From the NCBI GenBank assembly GCA_964404285.1, contig CAYOJK010000004.1:124001-188000 (forward strand): a stretch of 64,000 nt of DNA, read 5' to 3'. The notes under the pieces are model-generated. The model had not been told where the DNA came from, searched no databases, and was given only the letters and a program-made list of their open reading frames with translations. The stretch comes from JBASEY01 sp964404285. Lineage in GTDB: Bacteria; CSSED10-310. The translations under genes were made by a program, and so were the position numbers. Numbering within the stretch: position 1 is the stretch's first letter; each line of letters starts with the position of its first letter. This document shows, in pieces, positions 18,761-29,600 of this stretch.

Positions 18761-19177
18761 ATGAAAGCTTTAATACAAAAAATGTCAAACACTGATTTGG
18801 GATTATTGCTATTGCGTTTATCTATTGGCGGTCTCCTCCTTTTGCATGGATTACACAAATTGATATACGGCACTGGAGCGATAGCACATTTACTCTCCGC
18901 AAAAGGGCTTCCGGAAATTATGGCACATGGGGTCATTATCGGCGAGTTCATTGCACCATTATTGATTATCATAGGACTTTTCACCCGTCCTGCAGCCGCT
19001 ACCGTGGTGTTTGTAATGGTCATGTCTATTTATCTTGCATTTGGCTGGAGCGGTTTTAAGCTGACGGAAATGGGAGGCCTTGGTGTGGAGCTGAACCTAT
19101 TATATCTATTAGGCGCTCTGGCGCTGGTATTTACTGGTGCAGGCAGATTTGCTGTCTCAAAAAATTTATGGAGCTGA
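18761..19177 (+). CDS. DoxX-family membrane protein
   Basis: 138 residues with four predicted membrane helices and the DoxX signature: LGLLLLRLSIGGLLLLHGLHK, then FIAPLLIIIGLFTRPAA, then GGLGVELNLLYLLGALALVF. Members are linked to quinone or thiosulphate redox functions in some species, but the role here is open. The ATG at 18761 is chosen for the GGAGAGG site 5 nt upstream. Its end overlaps the convergent TPR-like gene by 12 bp. Confidence 0.85.
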   Translation: MKALIQKMSNTDLGLLLLRLSIGGLLLLHGLHKLIYGTGAIAHLLSAKGLPEIMAHGVIIGEFIAPLLIIIGLFTRPAAATVVFVMVMSIYLAFGWSGFKLTEMGGLGVELNLLYLLGALALVFTGAGRFAVSKNLWS

Positions 19178-20494
19178 TTCGGTAGAAAACAAATAGTCCA
19201 ATGCTTTTTGCGGTAGATCGGCATCGTCATCCAGATCCGTCAGTTCACTGATCATGGTAAGGGTGGGGTGATGACCTGGCAAATACCCGCTCCAAAGACG
19301 CGCTGCTCGATTCCAATGAAGCCGCGCTTCACGAAAAGAACCTTCCAGGTGACAGGCAATACCGGCTCCAAAACGCGCCATTTCGTCTGCAGGAAATAAG
19401 ATGGATGTGGCGATAAATACGTTTAGCGCACTGATAATCCGGTCGTTTTTTAGATAAAATCGGCCCAAACCCAACAAAGGTTCAGCTTCATTTGGATTCT
19501 CCATAATCTTTTTTACCAACTCTGCTGTTTCAGAATCAAGATAACGACGATAGTGGATTACGTTGTTGAAATAGGCTGAAAAAATAACGGGGTTTTCTTT
19601 TGGTGGAAGGAGTCTAACGGCTTTAAGCATAATTTCATGATTATATTGGTCTGACCCGGATAAGGATTCCAACGTTTGCTCAAGGCTCGTAACAAGATCA
19701 TTCCCTTGGCGGATACCGATTTCTTTTTCAAAAGAACCGCGTAATTTTTGAACGATCCGTTCAATAGATACGTCTTGATCAAGGGCTAATTCATGCAATC
19801 CAAGTAAAATAGAATCAACAGAAAACAGTAGTTCAACTGCACTGGATTCAATTAATTTCAGTGCATCTTTTAGAGTTTTGATGCTGTCTTCTGACAGATC
19901 GTTAGGTATCAAAGTCGAGAAATCACTATCTTTGATCATTGAATCATCTGAAGTTGATGGGGTTACTGACTGTTGTGCCGCTGCTATTGCTTCATCATAA
20001 GAAATTTCAAACATGAAATTCCATAGAGGATTACCTCCCGGGTTGTCTCTTTGTCGCTTATGAATTTCAAGAAAATACAGTCCTGCGCATGCAGCCCGGA
20101 ATTTTTCTGGTGATTTCTTGACTTGGCCCAACCGTTTCATCAGTACATCTTCGATATATTGTTCAAATGCCGGGGTTAAGAACGGAGGTAATGTTCTATT
20201 TAAAATAGTCATTCGCCTATCTAATAGGTCTGGTATAGATTCCAATTCTTCAGATGCTGTTTCTGCTAATTGGTCAAGCGCTTCCATCAATTTTACAAGT
20301 GGAAAACGAAGGGAAGCCAGTTCCGGTTCATATCGAATGGATTCCCCCAAATGTTCCATAGCACGTTGAAGTTTTTCCGGGTTAGTGAAATCTTTGCGAA
20401 GCGTGTCAAGACTTATAACCGGTGAGTTACTTTGTGGGGATTGTCGTTGTTTTTTTTTCTTAGAGGTATTTTTTTGTCGTTTTTTCCAAACCAT
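19166..20494 (-). CDS. Hypothetical protein with TPR-like C-terminal repeats
   Basis: 442 residues that I cannot assign to a family. The N-terminus is very basic (KKRQKNTSKKKKQRQ) and is followed by a long helical region. Near the C-terminus, NEAEPLLGLGRFYLKNDRI and GAGIACHLEGSFREARLHW are spaced like tetratricopeptide helices, suggesting a protein-protein interaction role. The chosen start has no Shine-Dalgarno sequence. A longer reading from 20710 would run antisense through the phosphatase gene and is unlikely. Only 31 bp separate it from the divergent phosphatase start. Confidence 0.6.
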   Translation of the reverse strand: MVWKKRQKNTSKKKKQRQSPQSNSPVISLDTLRKDFTNPEKLQRAMEHLGESIRYEPELASLRFPLVKLMEALDQLAETASEELESIPDLLDRRMTILNRTLPPFLTPAFEQYIEDVLMKRLGQVKKSPEKFRAACAGLYFLEIHKRQRDNPGGNPLWNFMFEISYDEAIAAAQQSVTPSTSDDSMIKDSDFSTLIPNDLSEDSIKTLKDALKLIESSAVELLFSVDSILLGLHELALDQDVSIERIVQKLRGSFEKEIGIRQGNDLVTSLEQTLESLSGSDQYNHEIMLKAVRLLPPKENPVIFSAYFNNVIHYRRYLDSETAELVKKIMENPNEAEPLLGLGRFYLKNDRIISALNVFIATSILFPADEMARFGAGIACHLEGSFREARLHWNRAARLWSGYLPGHHPTLTMISELTDLDDDADLPQKALDYLFSTESAP

Positions 20495-20525
20495 AGGAGT
20501 ATTACTATCAGAAAGGAGGGAGGAA

Positions 20526-21074
20526 TTGTCAAATAAAAATAACGGGGAACAGGTTATGAAAAGCAGGGAATATCGAAGATTCAGAATTTTATTTGTCTGT
20601 GAGGGTAACACATGTAGAAGCCCTATGGCGGAGGTGGCTTTGCGTGCCAAAGTGCCGCAGCCTTTGGTACAATCTGTGGAAATCATGTCGGCTGGACTGA
20701 GTACATTCAACGGATTACCGGCAACAGAAGACGCAGAGTTTGCGGCTGAACAGAAAGGATATGATTTAACCGGGCATCGTTCACGCCAGATCAGCGGAAG
20801 TCTGGTTGAGAGCAGCGATTTGATTCTCTGTATGGAACCTGCCCAAGCACGTTATCTGCAAGAGCGGTTTCCGGATAGCGCTGACCGAATTCATGCTTTG
20901 CGACTGTTTGCCGGTGGAGTTGACAAACCTATTGAAGATCCTTTTATGAAAGGCCTTTTAGCCTATATAAAAACCTTGACACAGATTGATAATGAACTGA
21001 GACGGTGCAGAGTCAAAATATGGAATATGGCACGCAGCCAAAAAGCAGATTTTCCTCCCATATCTGATTCGTAA
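20526..21074 (+). CDS. Low-molecular-weight protein-tyrosine-phosphatase family protein
   Basis: About 182 residues. The P-loop CxxxxxR is C25-E-G-N-T-C-R31 followed by SPMAE, and the catalytic Asp lies in EDPFMKG. This fits low-molecular-weight protein-tyrosine phosphatases and the related arsenate-reductase fold. It may act on protein tyrosine or arginine phosphate; the target is unknown. The TTG at 20526 is preferred because AGGAGG sits 6 nt upstream. An ATG at 20556 (10 residues shorter, weak GGGGA site) is the alternative. Confidence 0.85.
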   Translation: MSNKNNGEQVMKSREYRRFRILFVCEGNTCRSPMAEVALRAKVPQPLVQSVEIMSAGLSTFNGLPATEDAEFAAEQKGYDLTGHRSRQISGSLVESSDLILCMEPAQARYLQERFPDSADRIHALRLFAGGVDKPIEDPFMKGLLAYIKTLTQIDNELRRCRVKIWNMARSQKADFPPISDS

Positions 21075-21093
21075 AGACTTTAATGTGAATATT

Positions 21094-22620
21094 CTATTCA
21101 ATTCTTGGAAACAGATTATGTATTTCACCCAATAAAGTTCCAGGCTTAAGAGTTCCTGGAATAAAAGAAGCATTTTCCTGATAAGAATTCTTGGCCAGTC
21201 CCAATGATTGTAACGCTTTCTCTGCGGTCTCCGGGATAATCGGATAAAATGCTCGAAAATACATGTGAAGACAATCTAACATTGTGTAGCAGATACTTAA
21301 AAAGCGGGTACGTTGTGAGTCGTCTTTAACTAGTTTCCAGGGTTCAACATCGTTATAATGAGTGTTTAGTCTGTCGGCAATTTGTAACAAAGTTTTGATG
21401 GTTTCCGGTAAAGTCAATAAATCAGCGGTATTGACAATATGTTGCAGTTTGTCAGCGACAAACTTGCCAAGCTTGTTATCATCGTCAGTTATTTCTATTG
21501 GTTCCGGCACTTTTCCTTCACAACGTTTGAATACAAATTTTAAGACACGAGAATGCAAGTTTCCGATATTGTTGGCCAGATCGGTGTTATAGGTTGATTC
21601 TATAAGGTCTTTAGAAATCTGAGCATCACCGCCGCCCATATTTTTTGCTAAATAGTAACGCAGGGCATCCACGCTTATTGCGTCGATGATTTGGTATGGG
21701 TCGACGACATTTCCAAGAGATTTAGACATTTTTTGGCCGCCCTCACCAACCCAGTATCCATGTATGCGGTAAAATTTCGGAGGATCGATGCCGATAGCAC
21801 GCAACATGATCGGCCAATAAATCAAATGTGTTTTGATAATATCTTTCGCCATAATATGCATAACGTTAGACCACCAAAAGTCAAATTTATCACTATGACC
21901 ATAACCAATATTAGATACATAATTCAGTAGAGCGTCAAACCAGACATAAGCAACAAAATCAGGATCAAAAGGCAACTCAATACCATGCCATACTCTACTT
22001 TTCGGTCTTGAAATACAAAGGTCTTCCAAAGGTTCATTCAACATGCCAAGGATTTCGCGACGGTAGCTTTCAGGTTGTATAAGCTGATCACTCTGTTTCA
22101 GCCAATCGATAAGCCATGACCGATGTTTTTCCAAATCAAAAAAATAATTGGTCTCAGTCTGTTTTTGCGGTGGTGTCAGATGATCTTTACACCGCCCCAT
22201 AGCGTCTAATTCACCTTCAGTTTTAAACTGTTCACACCCAATACAATACAATCCGGTATATTGCTTCTTGACGATCAAATTTCGATCGTACAGATTTTGT
22301 AAGATTTCACGCACCAGGGTTTTGTGATGAGAATCCGTTGTGCGCACAAAAACATCATAGGCCACATTACATCGATCAAAAAGATCACGGAATTGCTTAG
22401 CTTGAGCGGCCAAGAAAACCTCAGGTTGTTGCCCTGATTGTTCAATCACCTGTTGAATTTTCTGGCCATGCTCATCAGTGCCAGTTGAATATAATGTCGG
22501 AATACCTTGCATCAGGCTGAATCGTTTCAAGATATCTCCCATTATGGAAGTGTGAGCATGACCGATATGGGGAAGACCGTTAACATAATAAATCGGTGTT
22601 GTAATATACTTGGATGTCAT
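21094..22620 (-). CDS. metG: Methionyl-tRNA synthetase
   Basis: Charges tRNA-Met. The 508 residues include PHIGHAHT (HIGH motif, residues 18-21), a single CxxC knuckle with YCIGCEQF in the connective domain, and KMSKS at about residue 297 followed by LGN. An anticodon-binding helical domain ends the protein. The C-terminal EMAP/tRNA-binding extension found in longer MetG forms is missing. It is a single gene, convergent with the phosphatase gene with only about 20 nt between stops. Confidence 0.95.
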   Translation of the reverse strand: MTSKYITTPIYYVNGLPHIGHAHTSIMGDILKRFSLMQGIPTLYSTGTDEHGQKIQQVIEQSGQQPEVFLAAQAKQFRDLFDRCNVAYDVFVRTTDSHHKTLVREILQNLYDRNLIVKKQYTGLYCIGCEQFKTEGELDAMGRCKDHLTPPQKQTETNYFFDLEKHRSWLIDWLKQSDQLIQPESYRREILGMLNEPLEDLCISRPKSRVWHGIELPFDPDFVAYVWFDALLNYVSNIGYGHSDKFDFWWSNVMHIMAKDIIKTHLIYWPIMLRAIGIDPPKFYRIHGYWVGEGGQKMSKSLGNVVDPYQIIDAISVDALRYYLAKNMGGGDAQISKDLIESTYNTDLANNIGNLHSRVLKFVFKRCEGKVPEPIEITDDDNKLGKFVADKLQHIVNTADLLTLPETIKTLLQIADRLNTHYNDVEPWKLVKDDSQRTRFLSICYTMLDCLHMYFRAFYPIIPETAEKALQSLGLAKNSYQENASFIPGTLKPGTLLGEIHNLFPRIE

Positions 22621-22801
22621 TATCAGCTCCTTTTGTAATCTTTGAAACTAACATACTTCGCCATCGGAATATTCCGTTGAGACGAATATGAATGATACTG
22701 ACTTGCTAAAAGCTGAGCAAGTATAAGTTGAATACGTTCTCAATATTGCTTCGCGCCATCATTCTGTTCAAATATCAATATTGCTTAATCCGAGTTTCGA
22801 T

Positions 22802-23809
22802 TCATTCGTTAGCGCCTGATTCATCGATCTGCCGTACGGTGATACGATCCAGACGAAGTGCATCACGAGCGACATAATACACCAGCACGCGGAACTCCAT
22901 TCCTTCCGCCCCATCGTATTCAAAGGGGAGAGATATTTCAGTAAATTCATCAGGAGCGGTGAAATCAGATGTTGATAGTCCTCGAATTGCATAGGTTTTG
23001 TTGCCAGTGCCGCCATCAAAGTGTCCATAATGAGAATACACGTCTAATGTGGCGATCGATTCTGCATTAAAATTTGGAGCGATTGCAAATCGATAAACCA
23101 CCTCATATCGCCCAGGTTTTGGCAGCGAAATATAAGGACCATAGGCCAGAGCATGAGCATTAGTCCATGCTTTGCCATCGATCGCAAGAGGATCGTCCAT
23201 CTCCACGCCAACATGATGCGTCAATAGGTTGTTACCCCAGCGAGTCAAGCCTTGTGGACCGGCAAACCCGATACTGTCCAAATAAAAATCCTCCTTTCCG
23301 CTGATCAACATATCAACATCAAAATGTAAGGCTATCGGTTTGTCCAAAGTAAACGGCCATTCCACCAAAGCATACGACGAACCATCCCCAAAAACCTCTC
23401 TTGCAATATCCTTGGTAAACAGAACGACTTTTGTGTCAGTCTGAACCATTTTAAGCTGACAGATCAGGGCTGAAGCCGGTACCCGAGCAGTACATCGTGC
23501 GTACATGTAAAATGTATAATCGCCGTCATCGAGCTTGACCGATGGGGAGCCGGCTATCAGGGGGTCCAACCAGATAGATTGCCCGTTCAATGCTTTGGGG
23601 TCTGAATCGATTCTACCGATGAAATGGTTGAAGTCTGTTTCCTCCAAAACCAGATCATTGGTCGAGCTAGAACAAGAAATCAACAGAATCATTATTCCGG
23701 CACATAATATTATTTTTGTAATTTCTCTAATTACAAAGTTATTCGTCGATATATCGATACCCTTCAATAAAAATAACTTGCTCAAGTAAAAACGGACGAA
23801 TTGTTTCAT
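22802..23809 (-). CDS. Exported lipoprotein of unknown function
   Basis: 335 residues. A lipobox-like LLISCSSS at about residues 42-49 follows a hydrophobic run, but the n-region is unusually long (about 30 residues). GGAAGG lies 6 nt before the ATG at 23809, which supports this start. The mature part appears to be two beta-rich, carbohydrate-binding-module-like halves with similar ends (ALHFDVDM...FYLDSIGFAGP and EFRVLVYYVARDALRLDRI). I do not recognise the family; surface binding is inferred. It lies just downstream of the subtilase cluster, separated by a terminator. Confidence 0.6.
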   Translation of the reverse strand: MKQFVRFYLSKLFLLKGIDISTNNFVIREITKIILCAGIMILLISCSSSTNDLVLEETDFNHFIGRIDSDPKALNGQSIWLDPLIAGSPSVKLDDGDYTFYMYARCTARVPASALICQLKMVQTDTKVVLFTKDIAREVFGDGSSYALVEWPFTLDKPIALHFDVDMLISGKEDFYLDSIGFAGPQGLTRWGNNLLTHHVGVEMDDPLAIDGKAWTNAHALAYGPYISLPKPGRYEVVYRFAIAPNFNAESIATLDVYSHYGHFDGGTGNKTYAIRGLSTSDFTAPDEFTEISLPFEYDGAEGMEFRVLVYYVARDALRLDRITVRQIDESGANE

Positions 23810-23947
23810 TGATTACCTTCCAAAGATTGACAATTTTGCCTCTCGTATCCTGATATCTGCATGTCGCCTTAAAAGACAGGTGTTTAAAATTTTTAAACAT
23901 GCCTTGTACCTCTTGTAGTCAGTATCCTGCATTTTCACTTTTAAAAA

Positions 23948-23971
23948 AACCCCCCATTAAAACGGGGGGTT
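23948..23971 (-). terminator. Rho-independent terminator after the dockerin subtilase
   Basis: An 8-bp stem (AACCCCCC / GGGGGGTT) with an 8-nt loop, followed on the minus strand by a run of seven T. It lies about 50 nt after the subtilase stop. On the plus strand it is followed by TAATATTTTT, so it could work weakly both ways. Confidence 0.85.
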
Positions 23972-24023
23972 AATATTTTTCATTTGCGTGGTGCGCTTAA
24001 ACTTGTTTCGATCACCGTTCTTT

Positions 24024-26429
24024 CTACAGTGGATCGACGCATGAACCCTGACCTAAAGCTGCGAAAAATATTTGTTGTGCATCGATAGCGGTGATTTGAG
24101 AATCACCGTTGCAGTCGGCTGCACATGCTTCTTCATAAGTTGGGGTGTAGGCGCCAAGAGAGAAATAAAACGCCAGTTGTGAGTCGATCGATGACAAAGA
24201 ACCGTCAAAATTGACATCACCATTATTGATACAAGGTTCTTGTGTTGGAGTCGGAGTCGGTTCGGATTCTTGAGCCAAGCCACCGGTTATCACCAGAGCG
24301 TAGGGTTGATGGCCGCCGGTTTCGCCATTGGGCACGTTATAGCCGTTCACTTTTATCGTGTATGTGCCGGCTGACAAAACGCCACCATTGATATAAATAC
24401 ACTCTGTCGGATTGGTTCGATCACGGGTTGTGCCGGTTGAACTCCATCCACTCGAAAAATTGTTGCCACAGTAGGTCACCGTACCGTTCGTCAGCTCCAA
24501 ATCCAGATCGTTGACAAGGTTGTTACCAACACGGTCTGTCCAAGCAAGGGATATTTTAAGGGGCATAGCAGGATCAGCGATAGTGATATCGTAGGTATGG
24601 GTTTCACTGGTGGTGACACCGACAGCTTTGTCGATTACCAGCAGTTTTCGGGCGTCACCAGCGAAATACAGTGTATCGTCCAACATGATGCGTCCCCAGC
24701 CCTGATCGTTCGATGGCCGAGCTGTTGTTCCCGTCATATTTTGAGCGGAATTGATCAGAACCGCTTTCATCAAGGCAGCGCTTGGAATCATCGGTAGAGC
24801 CGATCCGGCTGTGCCACCGGGATAATATCCATCAACAAAATACTGGCGGATCATTGCCGCAGCGCCTGCCACTGCCGGTGTTGCCATCGATGTGCCGGAA
24901 AAATTGGCATTGACGATATTACATGTGCGGCCGGACGGACTTGTCGTGTTTTTGGCGGAATGAATGCCGGCAGGGTTTACTGCTGTGTCTGTAGCAGGCG
25001 CCGTTACGGTCGGCGCCATTCTGTTCGAGCTGGAAACGGGTCCGCGGCTCGACTGTGTAAACATATTCTGCATATTCTGTAAATTATCTGAACCTCCAAC
25101 ACAAATCAGGTTCTTGGCTACGCCGGGGTAGCCGACAGTACCGGAATTGGGACCGGAATTGCCGGCGGCAAACAGCACCAGAAAATCCTTGTTGCTCCAC
25201 ATAAAATTATCGACGTCTTCACAGTAAGTTTCGTAGCTGTTGCTTGTGCTTCCCCAAGAATTCGTGTGCAGATAACCGCCATCTGCTTTCGTATCCGACA
25301 GGGTCGTCGTCAGTGAGGACGGTGGGTTGACCATGCCAAGCAAGCATTGCAGCCAGCCGTCTTCGCCGATATCACCAAACGTGATTTTAGCTCCCGGCGC
25401 CATACCTTGATATTGTAGATTGGAAGCGCCGTCATCGGGTGAGCCGGCCGCTGTTCCCGCAACGTGCGTTCCGTGACCCATTGAGCAGCCGTCCCAGGCA
25501 TTTCCGCCATACAGCCGATACGCGATGATTTTGCGATGGTTGTAATTGGGAGTCGTGCCCGGCAAACCTTGAGTGGAATCATAGAAAAAACAATGATGTG
25601 GATCGACACCGGAATCCATGACGCCAATGATCTGACCGGTTCCATCGACGCCTTTTTGCCACAAAGGCGTTCCGCCGGCAACTGAACCTGACTGGATGAC
25701 ATAACGCGTCTCATCGTTCAAAGCGAAAAATTCACCTTTTTCTTCAATGCGGTAGATGCTTTCAATTTGTGCCAATTCGGGAATGAGTTCGGGCAAAAGC
25801 CTTATATGCAGCGATTTTCGATAGGGTGTATCCACCATATCGAGAATCTCATCGGTCCAATACGCCAAATCCGCTTTCAATTCGGACAAGGATTCACCTT
25901 CAAACAAAGTGACAATCAAGGTCAGGTGGCTGTCAGCCAGACGATCAGGATCGACCATAGGTGTTTGACCAATTAAAGGATCGATACGATAGGCAGGCTC
26001 GTAAGGGCCGACCCATCGGATTTCGGGTATTGATTTAACTGCTTGGGCCGCATCCAGGTCTATTGTTCTACAGATGAATGTAAAATGAGACACATAACGA
26101 AGTGGTTCGAAGCCGGCCTGCCGCAACGATGCTTTGTGAGCTTCAGTGATCGGCCCGGTGAATTGAACAAGCTGGTATCGAGGGACAACACCATCCGCAA
26201 GCTGAAGAGCTTCCGGAATGGCCGGCAGACCTTGAAGCGGGTCAAAAACAGCGTTGGTCACTTGAATAACTCCCAGATCATCTGCATTTGAAACCATTGA
26301 AAAAGGAGGCTGAGCAGAGTTTGGCCAGAAGTCTATATTTCTTTCAACCATTTCTGAGTGCAGGGACGCGGATGCACCAACACCCATCATCAATAGCCAT
26401 GATAGAGTAAGGACAAAATATTTTCTCAT
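24024..26429 (-). CDS. Secreted subtilase (S8) with C-terminal dockerin
   Basis: 801 residues. A signal peptide is followed by a long N-terminal prodomain-like region to about residue 245, then an S8 protease core with D272 in IGVMDSGVD, H319 in GHGTHVAGT and S514 in FSGTSMATPAVAG. A beta-sandwich P-like domain comes next (SLAWTDRVGNNLVNDLDLEL), then a short PTPTPTQEP linker. The last ~66 residues form a dockerin: two calcium-loop repeats, GDVNFDGSLSSIDSQLAFYF and ADCNGDSQITAIDAQQIFFA. It has no membrane anchor, unlike its two paralogues upstream, so it could be held at the surface through the cohesin protein encoded at 31124-31903. The start was chosen at MRKYF, where GGGGAG is well spaced; the longer reading to 26480 adds residues ahead of the signal. 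Confidence 0.88.
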   Translation of the reverse strand: MRKYFVLTLSWLLMMGVGASASLHSEMVERNIDFWPNSAQPPFSMVSNADDLGVIQVTNAVFDPLQGLPAIPEALQLADGVVPRYQLVQFTGPITEAHKASLRQAGFEPLRYVSHFTFICRTIDLDAAQAVKSIPEIRWVGPYEPAYRIDPLIGQTPMVDPDRLADSHLTLIVTLFEGESLSELKADLAYWTDEILDMVDTPYRKSLHIRLLPELIPELAQIESIYRIEEKGEFFALNDETRYVIQSGSVAGGTPLWQKGVDGTGQIIGVMDSGVDPHHCFFYDSTQGLPGTTPNYNHRKIIAYRLYGGNAWDGCSMGHGTHVAGTAAGSPDDGASNLQYQGMAPGAKITFGDIGEDGWLQCLLGMVNPPSSLTTTLSDTKADGGYLHTNSWGSTSNSYETYCEDVDNFMWSNKDFLVLFAAGNSGPNSGTVGYPGVAKNLICVGGSDNLQNMQNMFTQSSRGPVSSSNRMAPTVTAPATDTAVNPAGIHSAKNTTSPSGRTCNIVNANFSGTSMATPAVAGAAAMIRQYFVDGYYPGGTAGSALPMIPSAALMKAVLINSAQNMTGTTARPSNDQGWGRIMLDDTLYFAGDARKLLVIDKAVGVTTSETHTYDITIADPAMPLKISLAWTDRVGNNLVNDLDLELTNGTVTYCGNNFSSGWSSTGTTRDRTNPTECIYINGGVLSAGTYTIKVNGYNVPNGETGGHQPYALVITGGLAQESEPTPTPTQEPCINNGDVNFDGSLSSIDSQLAFYFSLGAYTPTYEEACAADCNGDSQITAIDAQQIFFAALGQGSCVDPL

Positions 26430-26556
26430 TTTGAAATCTCCCCATAATTTTTTAACGAGCCAATTGCTGTTATCAGGCAATTAGTAATACTGAAAACACT
26501 GATGCAATGTCAGGCATCAGCGCCGCTAACAGTTCATATCATTAACTTTATTGTAA

Positions 26557-26611
26557 AACAAGAGTATCAGGTTTTGTTGTGACCCTTTTTTAAAGCGTGA
26601 ATACTCTTGTT
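26557..26611. repeat. Inverted repeat with long loop in subtilase intergenic region
   Basis: Two 11-bp perfect arms (AACAAGAGTAT at 26557-26567 and ATACTCTTGTT at 26601-26611) separated by 33 nt. It lies between the anchored subtilase stop and the dockerin subtilase start. It could be an operator or an RNA stem in the intergenic transcript. Confidence 0.5.
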
Positions 26612-26681
26612 ATATTCACATTACTGTCGTTTCGCCCCTCTTGCGATTATTCAATAGGCTGATTTGTGATTGACAGGGCTC

Positions 26682-29600
26682 TTATTGTCGTTTCCGCTGA
26701 AAAATCGGAGTGAGCATTAAGATACCAATCAATGTCAAAAGCAATCCTGTGCCCATGGGCCCGGTGGTCGGTATCGGCAATGGTTCGGTCGGCGTGGGCG
26801 AAGGGCTCTCTGTCGGAAGTTCTGTGGGCGTCTCAGTGGGTATTGGTGGGTCCGTTGGTGTCGGAGTTGGAGTGTCAGTTGGCGTGTTTGTGGGCGTGTT
26901 GGTTGGCGTCAGAGTGGGTGTGGGCGTGTTCGTCGGTATTTCCGTAGGCGTATCCGTAGGCGCTGGCGTATCGGTAGGTGTAGGGGTTGGCGTATTAGTC
27001 GGCGTCTGAGTATGCGTCGGCGTGTCGGTAGGAGTATTGGTGGGCGTTAGCGTCGGCGTGTTGGTCGGCGTTGGCGTATCGGTCGGCGTGTTTGTAGGCG
27101 TCTGAGTAGGCGTTGGCGTGTCAGTTGGTGTATTTGTCGGGGTTTGAGTCGGTGTGTTGGTTGGAGTTGGCGTATCGGTCGGGGTATCGGTCGGCGTGTT
27201 TGTAGGTGTCTGAGTGGGTGTTGGCGTGTTGGTCGGTGTCTGAGTAGGCGTTGGCGTATCGGTTGGTGTATTTGTCGGGGTTTGAGTCGGTGTGTTGGTT
27301 GGAGTTCGAGTTGGGGTTTGAGTGGGTGTATTGGTTGGAGTTCGAGTTGGGGGTATGGGTGTGAATGTTGGAGTGGCAGTTGGCGGTATAGGTGTAAATG
27401 TTGGAGTGGATGTCGGCGGTATAGGCGTAAATGTTGGGGTGGATGTCGGCGGTACAGGGGTAAAAGTGGGTGGCACTGGAGTGAACGTCGGAACCGGTGT
27501 CGGTGTCGACGGTATCGGTGTAAATGTCGGAGTAGGTGTAACTTCGGCACAAGGACCAAAACAGAGCGAAACCTCCCCGTCTTCTATCGTCCATCCACTG
27601 CCGTCGTTTGAAGCTCGGATACCATCACCGGCGCCTTTGAACGTGTTCAACCATAAGAACCAACAAGATCCTGCACCGGTGGCGCCTTGGATGGACACCC
27701 ATCCTGACGGATTGTTAACACAGGACGTAAATTCGGCGTAATATTCATAAACCGGGAAAATAGAGAACGTTTCCCCTGTATTGAACCGGGAAGCTGTAAC
27801 AGTTTCTTGGTAGGCAACAGCACCGGGTTGCCCGTTGTTGTCTGAATAAAACGTTATCGAAAAATCGGTGTTGGCGCGAGTGCAATCCGACCAGCCGGAA
27901 CCGTCATTGTAAGCCTCGAGCCCGAACCACGTGATTGAGGCAATACTATTACTTAGACCGGAATAATTTTCCGCTGCCAGGTAACCCGCGGATGAATCGG
28001 AATTATAAGCGGTGCCGGTGAGATTTCCCGGTTGACTGTAAATGGTATCGAACGGACATTCCAGCATATCGCAGGGGTCGAAACAAATGGTTGTGGACCC
28101 TGTTTGGCTGTAACGCCATGCGACGACATAGTAGGTTGTTCCAGGTTGAAACAACAGACAGCCCGTTGTGAAAGAATAGGGTGAAGAACAGGAACCTCCG
28201 CATGAGTCATCGTCGCAGGCGATTTGAGTTCCTGGGCATGAATCCGCCCAGACCATCACTGACCAGTCATCCGAGGTGCGGCAGTTGTTGATATCGAAAG
28301 CCCAGTAGTCCGTAGGTGTAAAACGCCAGACGATATCCCTGGAGTTTCCTGGAGAGCCGCAAGGAGCGTCGGTGCATTTGGTATAGGTTGTGCTCATGCC
28401 GACATTGGATGCTGGCAGACATAAAGGTTCACCATAATTCCAAGCATGAATAAGGTTGTTTGTGATATCCGGCGCTTGTGCACAGGTGTTGCCGCCGTTG
28501 GACGGCGTGGCTGGCGGTTGTGGCGGGGTGTTGGTTGGTGTCGGCGTCATAGTTGGTGTTGCGGTTGGGCCGGATGGCGTCGCCGTTGGCGTTGTCGAAT
28601 CGGTAATACCGCCGCTGATCACCAGCGCGTAGGGTTGCCGACCACCGGTCTCACCTTGCGGCACATTGTATCCCTGCACTTGAACCGTATAGGTTCCTGC
28701 CGATAAAACTCCGCTGTTGATATAAATACATTCCGTCGGGTTGGTGCGGTCGCGGGCGCTGCCGGTATTGCTCCATCCGTTGGTAAAGTTGTTGCCGTAA
28801 TAGGTGTTTGAACCTCCTGTCAAAACCAGGTCCAGATCATTGACAAGGTTGTTGCCGCTTCGATCTGTCCAGACCAGCGAAATTTTCAAAGGGATGGATG
28901 GATCGGTAACGGTGAATGAGTAAGAATCCGTGCCACTTGTAGTGACTCCGGTTGTTTCGTCATAAACCAGTAGTTTTCTAGCATTACCGGCAAAATACAA
29001 CGAGTCGGTCAACATAATACGTCCCCACCCCTGGTTATTGGAGGGGCGGGCTGTTGTACCTGTCATATTCTGCGTGGAGTTAACGAGCATGGCTTTCATC
29101 AACGCGGCGGACGGTGTCATCGAATTGCCGGGATTGGCGGAGCCACTCGGATAATAGCCGTATCGAAAATATTGCCGAATCATCGCGGCAGCGCCGGCGA
29201 CGGCAGGTGTCGCCATCGAGGTTCCCGACCAGCCGGAATAGACGATATTGCATGTTCGGCCGGTTGGGCTAGTGGTATTTTGAGCTGAATGGATACCTGC
29301 CTGACTAACCGCTGTATCCGTTGCCGGAGCGGTCAACGTCGGGGCATACCGGTTTGAACCGGAAACCGGACCACGGCTGGACGCATTGTACATGTTTTGC
29401 ATGTTGGCCAAATTATCCGAGCCACCGACACAGATCAGGTTTTTGGCTGTTGCGGGATATCCCACCGTGCCGCTGTTCGGCCCGGCATTGCCGGCTGCGA
29501 ACAGTATCAGGAAATTCTTGTTGCTCCACATATAATTATCGACATCGGCACAGTAGGAATCATACTCATTGACGCTGCCTCCCCAACTGTTCGAGTGAAT

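Noticed and set aside
26770..27545. Possible CRISPR array
   Set aside because: The units are short, degenerate and in frame with the Thr/Pro stalk; there are no unique spacers of constant length and no cas genes.
26710..27741. Long plus-strand open frames rich in Val/Gly opposite the TPT tract
   Set aside because: They are the antisense reading of ACN-CCN-ACN repeats (VGV repeats), with no ribosome site and no domain; the minus-strand subtilase explains the region.
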